Part shown: piece after piece, positions 1 to 7,368 of the stretch
Layout of the letters: every line of letters begins with the position of its first letter
Numbering within the stretch: position 1 is the stretch's first letter
Position numbers and translations under genes: made by a program
The notes under the pieces: generated by a model
What the model was told of the DNA's origin: nothing
Database searches by the model: none
The model's input: only the letters and a program-made list of their open reading frames with translations
Source: Clostridia bacterium
GTDB lineage: Bacteria; Bacillota; Clostridia; Christensenellales; Borkfalkiaceae
Assembly: GCA_017648525.1 (NCBI GenBank)
Contig: JAGCIP010000026.1
Span: 1-14,153 of the forward strand
Length of the DNA: 14,153 nt
Direction: 5' to 3'

Positions 1-372
1 ATGGGTATTGAAGCCCTTTCTCGTGGTGCTAAATTTGTCACTTTTAACGACGCTGATAGAAACAGCCTTAACCTTTTAAGGAAAAATCTTGAAAAGTTAA
101 AGGTGACCGAAGATTACCAAATAAAAAATTACGACGCACTTGTTTTTCTTAAAAACGCTGGCAAAAAATACGATATAATCTTTATCGACCCGCCCTATAA
201 AACCGATTTGGGCGAGCGTGCGATTGCATCTATCTTGAACTCGTTAAAGGACGACGGCGTGGCAATTTTAGAGAGTGAAACGCCGTTCACGGGTGCGATT
301 GATGGACTTAAAGTCGTTGACGAAAGAAAATACGGCAGGGCTCGTTTGACTTTTTTTGAAAAAGGAGAATAA
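1..372 (+). CDS. rsmD: 16S rRNA (guanine(966)-N2)-methyltransferase, 3' part
   Basis: This is the C-terminal two thirds of RsmD, the SAM-dependent enzyme that methylates N2 of G966 in 16S rRNA during 30S assembly. The visible 123 residues begin at GIEALSRGA, which in the family directly follows the SAM-binding glycine loop. The ATG at base 1 is therefore an internal codon and the true start lies upstream of the window; the family is about 180-190 residues long. The catalytic motif DPPY is at visible residues 63-66, preceded by the hydrophobic strand YDIIFI. The stop codon ends one base before the coaD start, so the two are co-transcribed and probably translationally coupled. The order rsmD-coaD is conserved in Firmicutes (ylbH-coaD in Bacillus). 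Identification is secure from motif and context. Confidence 0.93.
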   Translation: MGIEALSRGAKFVTFNDADRNSLNLLRKNLEKLKVTEDYQIKNYDALVFLKNAGKKYDIIFIDPPYKTDLGERAIASILNSLKDDGVAILESETPFTGAIDGLKVVDERKYGRARLTFFEKGE

Positions 373-373
373 T

Positions 374-850
374 ATGAAAACTTGCGTGTTTGCGGGAACT
401 TTTGACCCGTTTACTAACGGACACGAATTTATAGTTAATAAATGCCTTGATATTTTTGACAGGGTTATTATTGCCGTTGGCGTTAACGTTGATAAAAAAC
501 CTATGTTTACCACCCGCCAACGGGTAAACGCTATCAAAAGCGTGTTCGCTGATAACAAAAAAGTTAAAGTTTATTCTTTTTCGGGCATGCTCGTCGACTT
601 TATGAAAAATAAAGGCGTTACCGTGACCGTTAGGGGACTTAGAAACGCAGACGATTATAAATACGAAACGACTATGGCTGATTACAACGCCGATTTATAC
701 CCCGAAATTACCACCCTTTATATTCCAACGCCCGCTAACTTGTCTTACGTCAGTTCGTCGGCTATGCGCAATATTTTGGGGCTTAAGGGAGACATAAAAG
801 GATATATTCCTGAAAAAGCCTATGAGTATCTAAAAGATTATATTAAATAA
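374..850 (+). CDS. coaD: phosphopantetheine adenylyltransferase
   Basis: CoaD transfers AMP from ATP to 4'-phosphopantetheine, giving dephospho-CoA, the penultimate step of CoA synthesis in the cytoplasm. The protein is 158 residues, close to the usual 160. The N-terminus carries the nucleotidyltransferase signature GTFDPFTNGH (residues 8-17, with the TxGH-type histidine at 17). The C-terminal SYVSSSAMR matches the second signature (ISSTxxR type). The ATG at 374 is preferred because AAAGGAG stands at 361-367, six bases upstream, and the product then begins exactly at the family's N-terminus; an upstream in-frame start at 356 would add six residues inside rsmD. It follows rsmD with a one-base gap. 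Its 3' end overlaps the convergent ylbJ by 21 bases. Confidence 0.97.
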   Translation: MKTCVFAGTFDPFTNGHEFIVNKCLDIFDRVIIAVGVNVDKKPMFTTRQRVNAIKSVFADNKKVKVYSFSGMLVDFMKNKGVTVTVRGLRNADDYKYETTMADYNADLYPEITTLYIPTPANLSYVSSSAMRNILGLKGDIKGYIPEKAYEYLKDYIK

Positions 851-1801
851 AACACCTATAAAAAAACCTATTACCGCCGAAGTTACTTTTGATAAAAGGA
901 ACGGGGCGGTTTTTATTTTGGCTTTTTTCAAAAAGGCTAGCGACTGCGCTATTACCGATACCCCGCCAAACCCGCACAAAAAAAGTGCGATAGGCAGTTG
1001 GAGATTAGAAGTAGTGCCAAGCGACAACTGTTTTAATCCCCGTGTGCATTCAACAACGCCAAACACCACGGCTTTTGCAGTTTGCTCGTCTATAAAGGTT
1101 GAGAGCAAAGAAACGAGCGGAGTTAAAATGCCCGTGCCTTTTAAAATTTCCGTCAAAATATAAAACACGGTTATTAGTCCGCCGACAACCAAGACGGAAA
1201 TTACAGAAGAGTACGCACCGTCGTATAAAAGATTTCCGCCCGTTTCGGTTTGTGTTTTTAATGCTAATTGAGATGGTTTTTCTTTGCGTTTATAAAAAGA
1301 AAAGATAAATCCGTTTATCAAGACCGAAAATAGGTGCAAGCAAAAAAGGGTTATGCCAAACGCACGATTATTGAAAGTAAAACAGCCTATGCTACCAACC
1401 AAAAAGGCGGGGGAAGAATTAGAACATAAAATTGACGCCCTAACCGCTTCTGTATCGGTTATTACGCCTTGCTCTTTTAGGTCGGCAACGGCTTTTGCGC
1501 CCACGGGGTAGCCAGAAAGTAGACTTATAAAAAAGGCGTATCCAACCCCGCCGTTTACCTTGTAAACCGCTCGTGTTAAGGGGGATAAAAGTTTGGTCGC
1601 TTTTTGCGTTACCGAAAGTGACGATAAAATCGTGGTTATAAATAGGTATGGGAAAAGCGACGGAAGAACGCAGGCAAACCACAGTTTTATTCCGTCAATG
1701 GTTGCGTTTGCGTATTGACTTGACAAGGTTATTAGTAGCGACAAGGCTATTAGAAGTGCAAATAATAGATATTCGATAAAAAGGTTTATTTTTTTAGTCA
1801 T
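830..1801 (-). CDS. ylbJ: sporulation integral membrane protein YlbJ
   Basis: This is a polytopic membrane protein of the nucleoside-recognition (GATE) domain type, resembling YlbJ, which is needed for proper spore formation in Bacillus, where ylbJ also neighbours coaD. The 323-residue sequence is mostly hydrophobic, with roughly eight membrane segments. It has the conserved loops SGYPVGAK (residues 96-103) and CSNSSPAFLVGSIG (126-139). It is shorter than the roughly 400 residues of Bacillus YlbJ. The start is the ATG read leftward from 1801; I see no good ribosome binding site before it. Unlike in Bacillus, the gene faces coaD, and its last codons overlap the coaD 3' end and contain the coaD terminator. 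Neighbourhood plus motifs make YlbJ the best call; the molecular substrate is unknown. Confidence 0.85.
   Translation of the reverse strand: MTKKINLFIEYLLFALLIALSLLITLSSQYANATIDGIKLWFACVLPSLFPYLFITTILSSLSVTQKATKLLSPLTRAVYKVNGGVGYAFFISLLSGYPVGAKAVADLKEQGVITDTEAVRASILCSNSSPAFLVGSIGCFTFNNRAFGITLFCLHLFSVLINGFIFSFYKRKEKPSQLALKTQTETGGNLLYDGAYSSVISVLVVGGLITVFYILTEILKGTGILTPLVSLLSTFIDEQTAKAVVFGVVECTRGLKQLSLGTTSNLQLPIALFLCGFGGVSVIAQSLAFLKKAKIKTAPFLLSKVTSAVIGFFIGVLFNIIF
873..919 (+). terminator. Rho-independent terminator of rsmD-coaD, inside ylbJ coding sequence
   Basis: ACCGCC (873-878) pairs with GGCGGT (905-910). After a small internal loop, GTT (882-884) pairs with AAC (900-902) and CTTTT (886-890) pairs with AAAAG (894-898) around the loop GAT. 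The hairpin is followed by TTTTTATTTT (910-919). On the plus strand this is a typical intrinsic terminator for the coaD transcript. The same bases encode residues near the C-terminus of YlbJ on the other strand. Confidence 0.72.
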
Positions 1802-1820
1802 ATAAATATGTTATTATGGC

Positions 1821-1849
1821 TTGAAAAAAAGTATGAATTGTGTTAGAAT
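1821..1849 (+). promoter_or_regulatory. sigma-A type promoter of rarA
   Basis: TTGAAA (1821-1826) and TAGAAT (1844-1849) are separated by 17 bases. The -10 box ends six bases before the rarA ATG, so the expected transcription start coincides with the start codon (see findings). Confidence 0.7.
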
Positions 1850-1855
1850 ATTTAT

Positions 1856-3163
1856 ATGGATTTATTTGATTTAGCACAAGAAAAAAACACCAGCGCACCG
1901 CTTGCCGAAAGGATGCGTGCTCGCAACCTAAACGAGTTTTTAGGGCAAGAACACATAGTCTCTGAAACGGGGCTACTTCGCCGTGCAATAAAATTAGACA
2001 GGCTTGGCAGTTGCATTTTTTGGGGGCCACCCGGTTGTGGAAAAACCACGCTCGCCAACGTTATTGCTAACGGTACGGACGGAAATTTCGTTAAACTTAA
2101 CGCCGTTAATAGCGGTGTGGCGGACGTTAAAAGGGTGGTTGAAGATGCGCAAAGAGAAAAGAAACTTTACGGCAAAAAAACCTATCTTTTACTTGACGAG
2201 TGCCACCGTTTTAATAAAACGCAAAGCGACAGCCTTTTACCATCTATTGAAAACGGAGATATTATTTTTATAGGCTCTACCACCGAAAACCCCTTTGCAT
2301 CAATGACGCCGGCTATCGTTTCTAGGTGTAGGGTATTTGAACTTAAAAGACTTAAAGAAAGCAATATAATTTCCGCACTTAAAAAGGCGATTTTAGACGC
2401 TGAACGTGGGCTTGGCAATTACGACTTGACCGTTGATGACGACGCCTTAGAACATATTGCTCGTGCTTCTGCGGGTGATTTAAGGGTTGCTTATAACGCA
2501 TTAGAACTTGCCGTTTTAACTACCCCGCCCAACGCCGACGGTAAAATAATCGTTACCATTAAGGATGCAGAAGAGAGTATTCAAAAGAAAGCGCTCTCGT
2601 TTGACGAGAATTTGTATTACGATATTTTATCGGCGTTTTGTAAAAGTTTAAGGGGCTCGGACGCTAACGCAGCCTTGTACTATATGCAAAGGTTGATTAA
2701 AGGCGGATGCGACCCGTTATTACTTGCACGGAGATTAGTCGTTCACTCGGCGGAAGACGTAGGTATGGCTGACCCCAACGCATTGGTGGTTGCAACTAAC
2801 GCCTTGCTTGCTTATGAGAGATTAGGGCTACCAGAAGGGCTTATTCCCTTATCGGAAGCGGTTATTTACGTTTGTGAAGCGGAAAAATCCAACACCGTGG
2901 TGGAGGCTATGTATTCTGCGGGCGCAGATGCGGAAAGGGTTAAGGACGACGATATTCCCGCACACTTGAAAAATTACGAATTCGCAAGTAAAGAAGATAA
3001 GCAAAAGAAATCGCTATATAAATACCCGCACGACTATGGCGGATACGTTGAGCAACAGTATTTGCCCGACGGGTTGAAAGATAAAGTTTATTATAATCCG
3101 AAAGACAACGGTTACGAAAAGACGGTTAAAGAGATTAGAAAGAAAAAAGGTAAGAAAAATTAG
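1856..3163 (+). CDS. rarA: replication-associated recombination protein A (RarA/MgsA AAA+ ATPase)
   Basis: RarA is a clamp-loader-like AAA+ ATPase of the RarA/MgsA/WRNIP1 family that acts at stalled replication forks. The 435-residue length is typical. Walker A is GPPGCGKTT (residues 57-65), Walker B with its extension is LLLDECHRFNK (111-121), and sensor 1 lies around STTENPF. The C-terminal half carries the helical tetramerisation region; HSAEDVGMADPNAL and PHDYGGYVEQQYLPDGL are hallmarks of the family. No Shine-Dalgarno sequence precedes the ATG at 1856, and a good -10 box lies only six bases upstream, so the messenger is probably leaderless. The start is supported by MDLFDLAQEKN, a normal N-terminus for this family. 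It is followed 19 bases later by tex. Confidence 0.96.
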   Translation: MDLFDLAQEKNTSAPLAERMRARNLNEFLGQEHIVSETGLLRRAIKLDRLGSCIFWGPPGCGKTTLANVIANGTDGNFVKLNAVNSGVADVKRVVEDAQREKKLYGKKTYLLLDECHRFNKTQSDSLLPSIENGDIIFIGSTTENPFASMTPAIVSRCRVFELKRLKESNIISALKKAILDAERGLGNYDLTVDDDALEHIARASAGDLRVAYNALELAVLTTPPNADGKIIVTIKDAEESIQKKALSFDENLYYDILSAFCKSLRGSDANAALYYMQRLIKGGCDPLLLARRLVVHSAEDVGMADPNALVVATNALLAYERLGLPEGLIPLSEAVIYVCEAEKSNTVVEAMYSAGADAERVKDDDIPAHLKNYEFASKEDKQKKSLYKYPHDYGGYVEQQYLPDGLKDKVYYNPKDNGYEKTVKEIRKKKGKKN

Positions 3164-3182
3164 TATATAAAGGGAAATCAAT

Positions 3183-5471
3183 ATGGACTACGCATTAAAA
3201 TTATCAAAAGAGTTTACAATTCGTGCCGACCACTCGGCAAACATTATAGCACTAATTGACGACGGAAACACTATTCCGTTTATCGCACGTTATCGTAAAG
3301 AGCAAACCGGCTCTTGCGACGACCAAGTTTTAAGAGAATTTGCGGACAGGCTTAAATATTTACGCAATCTTGATAAAAGAAAACAAGAAATAGTTGATTC
3401 TATTACCGAGCAAGGAAAGATGACTGATGAAATTGCTATTGCCCTTGCAAAAGCCGAAACGCTTACCGAAGCCGAAGATATTTACCGCCCGTATAAGCAA
3501 AAGAGAAAAACCCGTGCTAGCGTTGCTATTGAAAAGGGACTTTCTCCGCTTGCAGACTTTATTTTAGAGCAAGGCGACGGCTCTGCGACTGAAAAAGCGA
3601 GTGAATTTATTGATGAGGGAAAAGGCGTCAGTACGGTTGAACAAGCTCTTGCAGGTGCTAGCGATATTATTGCTGAAAGAATTTCAGACGACGCAGAGTT
3701 GAGAAAAATCTTGCGTAAAAAGGTTGCCGAAGTTGGCGAAATTGCTTGTAAACTTTTGGAAAATGAAAATGCTAAAACTTACGATATGTACGCAGACTAT
3801 GCGGAAAAAATCAGCAAAATTCCCTCACATAGAATACTCGCCGTTAACCGTGGTGAAAAGGAAGAGTGCTTAAAGGTTAGCGTTACCGTTGATACCGAAG
3901 CGTTTATAAACGCCGTTTGCGATATTTACGTAAAGAAAGACAACGAGTGCGGTGAGATTGTTAAAAACGCTTGTGCAGATGCATATACACGTTTGATTTT
4001 CCCGTCTATCGAAAGAGAAGTTAGAAGTGATTTAACCGAAAAGGCAAGCGAGCAAGCAATAAAAATGTTTGAAGTTAATCTTCGCCCATTGCTTTTACAA
4101 CCCCCGCTAAAAGGCAAGACTATTTTAGGGCTTGACCCTGCGTATAGAACGGGTTGCAAGATTGCAGTTATCGATAGCGAAGGCAACGTTTTAGATAAAG
4201 GGGTCGTTTATCCAACGCCACCGCAAAGCAAGATTGAAGAAGCAAAAACCGTTCTTTTAGCGCTTATTAAAAAGCATAAAGTTTCGGTTATTTCAATCGG
4301 TAACGGAACTGCAAGCAAGGAAAGTGAAATTTTCGTTGCGAATATGATAAAAGAAAGCGGAATAGACGTTGCGTACGCCGTGGTTAACGAAGCGGGAGCA
4401 TCAGTTTATAGCGCAAGTAAATTAGGAGCGGAAGAATTCCCCGATTTTGACGTTTCTTTGCGTAGTGCGGTGTCTATTGCAAGAAGATTACAAGACCCGC
4501 TTGCAGAACTTATTAAAATCGACGTAAAATCAATCGGTGTTGGTCAATATCAACACGATATGCCCGAAAAGAGATTAGAAGAAGTGCTTGGCGGGGTTGT
4601 TGAAGACTGCGTTAACAGCGTTGGCGTGGACCTTAACACCGCATCACAAAGTCTACTTTCTTACGTTGCAGGGCTTAACAAAGGCATTGCGAAAGAGATT
4701 ACCGAATATAGAAAAACCACACCGTTTAAGCGCCGTGAAGACTTGCTTAAAGTTAAAAAGTTAGGAGCAAAAGCGTTTGAACAATGTGCAGGGTTCTTGC
4801 GTATAGTAGGCGGAAACGTTTTAGACAATACGGGTGTTCACCCTGAAAGTTATTCGGCTGTGGAAAAGTTGTTGACGGCGGTAGGTTATACGCTTGACGA
4901 CGTTGCAAACGGAAAGATAGGCGACTTGCTTTCAAAGATAGAACAAAAGGGTTGGGATAACACCGCAAAAGAGTGTGGCGTTGGCGTGCCCACCTTGAAA
5001 GACATTTCCGCAGAACTCTTAAAGCCGGGTAGAGATATTCGTGATAGTTTGCCAAAGCCCATTTTAAGAAGTGATTTGATGGACTTAAACGACCTTAAAG
5101 AAGGTATGGAAATTAACGGAACGGTTAGAAACGTTATCGACTTTGGCGTGTTCGTAGATATCGGCGTGCATCAAGACGGATTAGTTCACATTTCGCAAAT
5201 CTCTGACAACTATATCAAGCACCCGTCGGACGTTCTAAAAGTTGGCGATTTAGTTAAGGTTAAAGTATTAGGGGTTGACACGGTAAAGAAAAAGATTTCT
5301 CTAACAATGAAAACAACCGACTTACCACACGGAATAGCGGTGGGCAATCAAAAGACGGATAGAGAAAGAAAACAAGGCAGAGAAAACGCAGAGAGAAAGC
5401 GTGATAATCAAAAGAAACAAATGTCAAACGACGATATGGTTGCGCTTTTAATGAAAAAATTCGGTAGATAA
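3183..5471 (+). CDS. tex: Tex family RNA-binding / transcription accessory protein
   Basis: This is a Tex (YhgF-like) protein, a cytoplasmic nucleic-acid-binding factor linked to transcription and stress tolerance; its exact biochemical role is unsettled in the literature. At 762 residues it has the full architecture. The helical Tex_N region occupies about 1-190. The YqgF/RNase H-like domain begins at ILGLDPAYRTGCKIA, about residue 314. Helix-hairpin-helix repeats lie around 490-545. An S1 RNA-binding domain lies at about 641-710 (EGMEINGTVRNVIDFGVFVDIG). A basic, charged tail follows. AAAGGGA at 3169-3175 serves the ATG. It is the middle gene of the rarA-tex-GNAT run; the acetyltransferase start lies one base after its stop. 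Confidence 0.95.
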   Translation: MDYALKLSKEFTIRADHSANIIALIDDGNTIPFIARYRKEQTGSCDDQVLREFADRLKYLRNLDKRKQEIVDSITEQGKMTDEIAIALAKAETLTEAEDIYRPYKQKRKTRASVAIEKGLSPLADFILEQGDGSATEKASEFIDEGKGVSTVEQALAGASDIIAERISDDAELRKILRKKVAEVGEIACKLLENENAKTYDMYADYAEKISKIPSHRILAVNRGEKEECLKVSVTVDTEAFINAVCDIYVKKDNECGEIVKNACADAYTRLIFPSIEREVRSDLTEKASEQAIKMFEVNLRPLLLQPPLKGKTILGLDPAYRTGCKIAVIDSEGNVLDKGVVYPTPPQSKIEEAKTVLLALIKKHKVSVISIGNGTASKESEIFVANMIKESGIDVAYAVVNEAGASVYSASKLGAEEFPDFDVSLRSAVSIARRLQDPLAELIKIDVKSIGVGQYQHDMPEKRLEEVLGGVVEDCVNSVGVDLNTASQSLLSYVAGLNKGIAKEITEYRKTTPFKRREDLLKVKKLGAKAFEQCAGFLRIVGGNVLDNTGVHPESYSAVEKLLTAVGYTLDDVANGKIGDLLSKIEQKGWDNTAKECGVGVPTLKDISAELLKPGRDIRDSLPKPILRSDLMDLNDLKEGMEINGTVRNVIDFGVFVDIGVHQDGLVHISQISDNYIKHPSDVLKVGDLVKVKVLGVDTVKKKISLTMKTTDLPHGIAVGNQKTDRERKQGRENAERKRDNQKKQMSNDDMVALLMKKFGR

Positions 5472-5472
5472 T

Positions 5473-5949
5473 ATGAATAAAAGCATTAGAAAAGCAACTC
5501 TAAACGACGTTCCTTTAATTTTAGAGTTTATAAAAAAACTTGCAGATTACGAAAAGATGTTAGACAAAGTAGTCGCAAGTGAAGAATTATTAACCGAGTG
5601 GCTATTTACGAAAAAGGTTGCCGAAGTAATCTTTGCTCTAGACGGTCAAAAGGAAGTGGGCTTTGCGTTATATTTTCATAATTTTTCAACCTTTTTAGGG
5701 CGGGCGGGAATTCATTTAGAAGACCTTTTCGTTTTGCCCGAATATCGTGGGAAAGGGTTTGGTAAACTCTTGCTTAAAGAAATCGCTAAAACTGCGGTAG
5801 AACGTGGTTGCGGGCGGGTAGAGTGGTCTTGTTTGGACTGGAACAAGCCGAGCATAGAATTTTATGAAAGACTTAAAGCAACCCGTTTAGACGAGTGGTT
5901 AATTTTCCGTTTAACAGGTGCGGAATTAGAAAATTTAGCAAAAGAATAA
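5473..5949 (+). CDS. GNAT N-acetyltransferase, SSAT (diamine acetyltransferase) type
   Basis: This 158-residue GNAT-fold enzyme transfers acetyl from acetyl-CoA to an amine. The CoA-binding motif A is EDLFVLPEYRGKGFGK (residues 83-98, with the R/QxxGxG/A core RGKGFG). It is followed by GCGRVEWSCLDWN (112-124) and FYERLKA (130-136), whose tyrosine 131 is in the position of the usual catalytic tyrosine. The LEDLFV...RVEW...LDWN pattern is that of the spermidine/spermine or thialysine acetyltransferase subfamily, so a polyamine or lysine-analogue substrate is likely but not proven. The start is one base after the tex stop with only a weak upstream purine run, which implies translational coupling. 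Transcription ends at the palindrome immediately downstream. Confidence 0.85.
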   Translation: MNKSIRKATLNDVPLILEFIKKLADYEKMLDKVVASEELLTEWLFTKKVAEVIFALDGQKEVGFALYFHNFSTFLGRAGIHLEDLFVLPEYRGKGFGKLLLKEIAKTAVERGCGRVEWSCLDWNKPSIEFYERLKATRLDEWLIFRLTGAELENLAKE

Positions 5950-5951
5950 AC

Positions 5952-5984
5952 AAAACCGCATAGCGACGTCGCTATGCGGTTTTT
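5952..5984. terminator. bidirectional intrinsic terminator (perfect palindrome)
   Basis: The bases 5952-5967 are exactly complementary to 5968-5983, giving a 32-base perfect palindrome (arm AAAACCGCATAGCGAC). It has an A run on the left and a T run (5980-5984) on the right. It lies between the convergent acetyltransferase and XRE genes and can stop transcripts from both sides. Confidence 0.92.
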
Positions 5985-5997
5985 AATTTTGAATTGT

Positions 5998-6204
5998 TTA
6001 ATCTTCTAATCCTAAAAGATAATCGGCTGAAACGCCAAAATATTTTGCAATAATAAAGACGTTTTCCGCCGTAGGTTGAATTTTTCCCGTAGACCAATCG
6101 GAAACGCTTTGTGAAGAAACTTTAATCTCTCTTGCTAATTTTCTTTTTGACAAACCGTTTTCTTCTAAAAGTTCGGTTAATCGACTTGCTAATTTATTTT
6201 CCAT
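5998..6204 (-). CDS. XRE-family (Cro/CI type) transcriptional repressor
   Basis: This 68-residue protein is a single helix-turn-helix domain. LTELLEENGLSKRKLAREIKV holds the first two helices, and VSSQSVSDWSTGKIQPTAENVFIIAKYFGVSADYLLGLED supplies the recognition helix and the conserved tail ending in ADYLLGL. There is no effector or dimerisation domain. It is divergently arranged with the Rho_N-type gene, and two copies of an 18-base dyad lie in the shared region, so it most likely represses itself and its neighbour. There is no clear Shine-Dalgarno sequence before the ATG read leftward from 6204. The bases directly before the ATG form a TATAAT-like box that would be too close to serve this start. 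The regulator class is certain; the physiological signal is unknown. Confidence 0.9.
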   Translation of the reverse strand: MENKLASRLTELLEENGLSKRKLAREIKVSSQSVSDWSTGKIQPTAENVFIIAKYFGVSADYLLGLED

Positions 6205-6212
6205 AATTATAT

Positions 6213-6230
6213 TGTAAGATAAACTTTACA
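6213..6230. promoter_or_regulatory. candidate XRE operator 1
   Basis: TGTAAGATAAACTTTACA is an imperfect dyad with TGTAA/TTACA ends, located just upstream of the xre start codon. It shares GTAAGATA and the overall dyad pattern with a second site exactly 30 bases away, which points to a pair of repressor sites on the same helix face. Confidence 0.6.
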
Positions 6231-6238
6231 AAAAATGC

Positions 6239-6268
6239 TTGACGTAAGATATGTCTTGCATATATAAT
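6239..6268 (+). promoter_or_regulatory. promoter of the Rho_N-type gene
   Basis: TTGACG (6239-6244) and TATAAT (6263-6268) are separated by 18 bases. The spacer is filled by candidate operator 2, so binding there would block RNA polymerase. Confidence 0.72.
6243..6260. promoter_or_regulatory. candidate XRE operator 2
   Basis: CGTAAGATATGTCTTGCA is an imperfect dyad sharing GTAAGATA with operator 1 at a 30-base offset, close to three helical turns. It sits between the -35 and -10 boxes of the rightward promoter. Taking both sites and both strands, the consensus approximates TGTAAGATATATCTTACA. Confidence 0.6.
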
Positions 6269-6292
6269 ATAAAAAAGTATGTAAAAGGTGAA
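6264..6292 (-). promoter_or_regulatory. possible leftward promoter of xre
   Basis: On the minus strand TTCACC (complement of 6287-6292) and TATTAT (complement of 6264-6269) are 17 bases apart. Transcription would start near 6257 and the leader would run through both candidate operators. The -35 match is only moderate. Confidence 0.4.
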
Positions 6293-6296
6293 AAAA

Positions 6297-6602
6297 GTGC
6301 CATATAATCAAGAGTATTTAAATCAAATGACGATATATTCTTTGCGCAAATTAGCAAGAGAATTAGGCGTGAAAAGCCCATCTGCTATGCGGAAAGAAAA
6401 AATAATATCAAATATTTTAGATTTGCAAAAAGGAAAATTGCAACCATATAAAACAAAACGTGGCAGACCATTGTTAAAAAGTAGTTATGCTCCAGAAAAA
6501 GAAAAAATACTTTCTAAACAAGAGCGCAAAAAATTAAAGACAATAAAAAATAAATTAGAAAGTATTTTATTAGAGATAAAAGAAATACTAACAGAAAAAT
6601 AA
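6297..6602 (+). CDS. small basic protein with Rho_N-like domain and AT-hook-like motif
   Basis: This is a 101-residue, lysine-rich protein. Residues 11-45 (MTIYSLRKLARELGVKSPS and the helix that follows) match the Rho N-terminal / SAP-like helix-extended-loop-helix fold used for nucleic-acid binding. KTKRGRP at about 52-58 contains the RGRP core of an AT-hook. Residues 68-100 are a charged, probably coiled helix. A GTG at 6288 is also possible, but the GTG at 6297 has AAAGGTG (6284-6290) six bases upstream and is preferred. The gene is visibly more AT-rich than its neighbours, suggesting separate ancestry. It is divergent from an XRE repressor and driven by a promoter overlapped by a candidate operator. 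A DNA-binding role is inferred; the cellular function is unknown. Confidence 0.72.
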   Translation: MPYNQEYLNQMTIYSLRKLARELGVKSPSAMRKEKIISNILDLQKGKLQPYKTKRGRPLLKSSYAPEKEKILSKQERKKLKTIKNKLESILLEIKEILTEK

Positions 6603-6630
6603 AAAGAACTTGAAAACAAGTTCTTTTTTA
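6601..6630. terminator. bidirectional intrinsic terminator
   Basis: AAAAAGAACTTG (6601-6612) and CAAGTTCTTTTT (6617-6628) form a perfect 12-bp stem around an AAAA loop, flanked by A and T runs. The stop codon of the Rho_N-type gene (6600-6602) overlaps its first bases. It also serves the convergent GDPD gene. Confidence 0.9.
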
Positions 6631-6633
6631 ATT

Positions 6634-7347
6634 TTACTCTGGTATAAAATTTTCAAAAATTATGTTGTTGGCGTATTTTAGCGCTTTTTCAGCATCTTCT
6701 TTACTCGTAACCGTCCACGCAAGGAGCGGAAGTTTTTTCTTGTTCTTTATCGGTAGACCTGTGTGTATATAACTTATAAAGTCGGGCTTTATCAAAAAGT
6801 TAAGGGTAAGATTTTTTACCACAAACTTGGTTATAGCCCCACGCTCTTCTGGGGGAACGTTAGTGCCGAGTATTCCACGAATAAATTCGGGCGCAAGTTT
6901 TTTTATCTTGTTTAAATACAATGGGTTAAATCCTTGCACGGCAAACTCTCCCTTATAGTTTTTAAGAATATTTACCGCAGTTTCTATATAACTATTGTCG
7001 GGTTGGTCCTTAAATTCTATTAAAAGAGGAACTTTTCCGTCAACCAACGCTAAAAGTTCTTTTAGAGTGGGTATTTTTTCATTACTATTAGAAAGGGACA
7101 AAGCCTTTAATTCGGCAAGTGATTTATCGTAAATAAATCCGTCAGCCCCAGTCATACGGACAAGCGTTGCGTCGTGAAAGCAAACAATTTCCCCGTCGGT
7201 AGTAGAATAAAGGTCAATTTCTATTGCGTAGCCGTTATTTACAGCGTTTTGATAAGCGGGCAAAGAATTTTCTATCAAATCGCCACCCCAAAGCCCACGG
7301 TGTGCGATAGGCGTGTTTAATAGCCAGTAATCTTTATTAATTCGCAT
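6634..7347 (-). CDS. glycerophosphodiester phosphodiesterase family protein (GDPD)
   Basis: Family members hydrolyse glycerophosphodiesters to sn-glycerol 3-phosphate and an alcohol. The 237-residue protein is a single GDPD TIM-barrel domain. IAHRGLWGGDLIENSLPAY holds the catalytic H16-R17 and E26-N27. IEIDLYSTTDGEIVCFHD holds the metal ligands E43 and D45 and the second catalytic histidine H58. Further barrel strands are visible at LLIEFK, FAVQGFNP and LLAWTV. There is no signal peptide or membrane segment, so a cytoplasmic enzyme is expected. CGGAG shortly before the ATG (leftward from 7347) fits as ribosome binding site. It is monocistronic, divergent from lepA, and ends at a shared terminator. 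The exact substrate cannot be read from sequence. Confidence 0.92.
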   Translation of the reverse strand: MRINKDYWLLNTPIAHRGLWGGDLIENSLPAYQNAVNNGYAIEIDLYSTTDGEIVCFHDATLVRMTGADGFIYDKSLAELKALSLSNSNEKIPTLKELLALVDGKVPLLIEFKDQPDNSYIETAVNILKNYKGEFAVQGFNPLYLNKIKKLAPEFIRGILGTNVPPEERGAITKFVVKNLTLNFLIKPDFISYIHTGLPIKNKKKLPLLAWTVTSKEDAEKALKYANNIIFENFIPE

Positions 7348-7368
7348 AAAACTCCGTTTTTAATTTAC

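Noticed and set aside
4753..5055. A 100-codon minus-strand ORF within tex.
   Set aside because: It lies entirely opposite the helix-hairpin-helix region of tex and its composition is that of a reverse frame.
6205..6211. A TATAAT box on the minus strand directly before the xre ATG as its promoter.
   Set aside because: It ends one base before the start codon, so transcription would begin inside the gene; an upstream promoter at 6264-6292 fits better.
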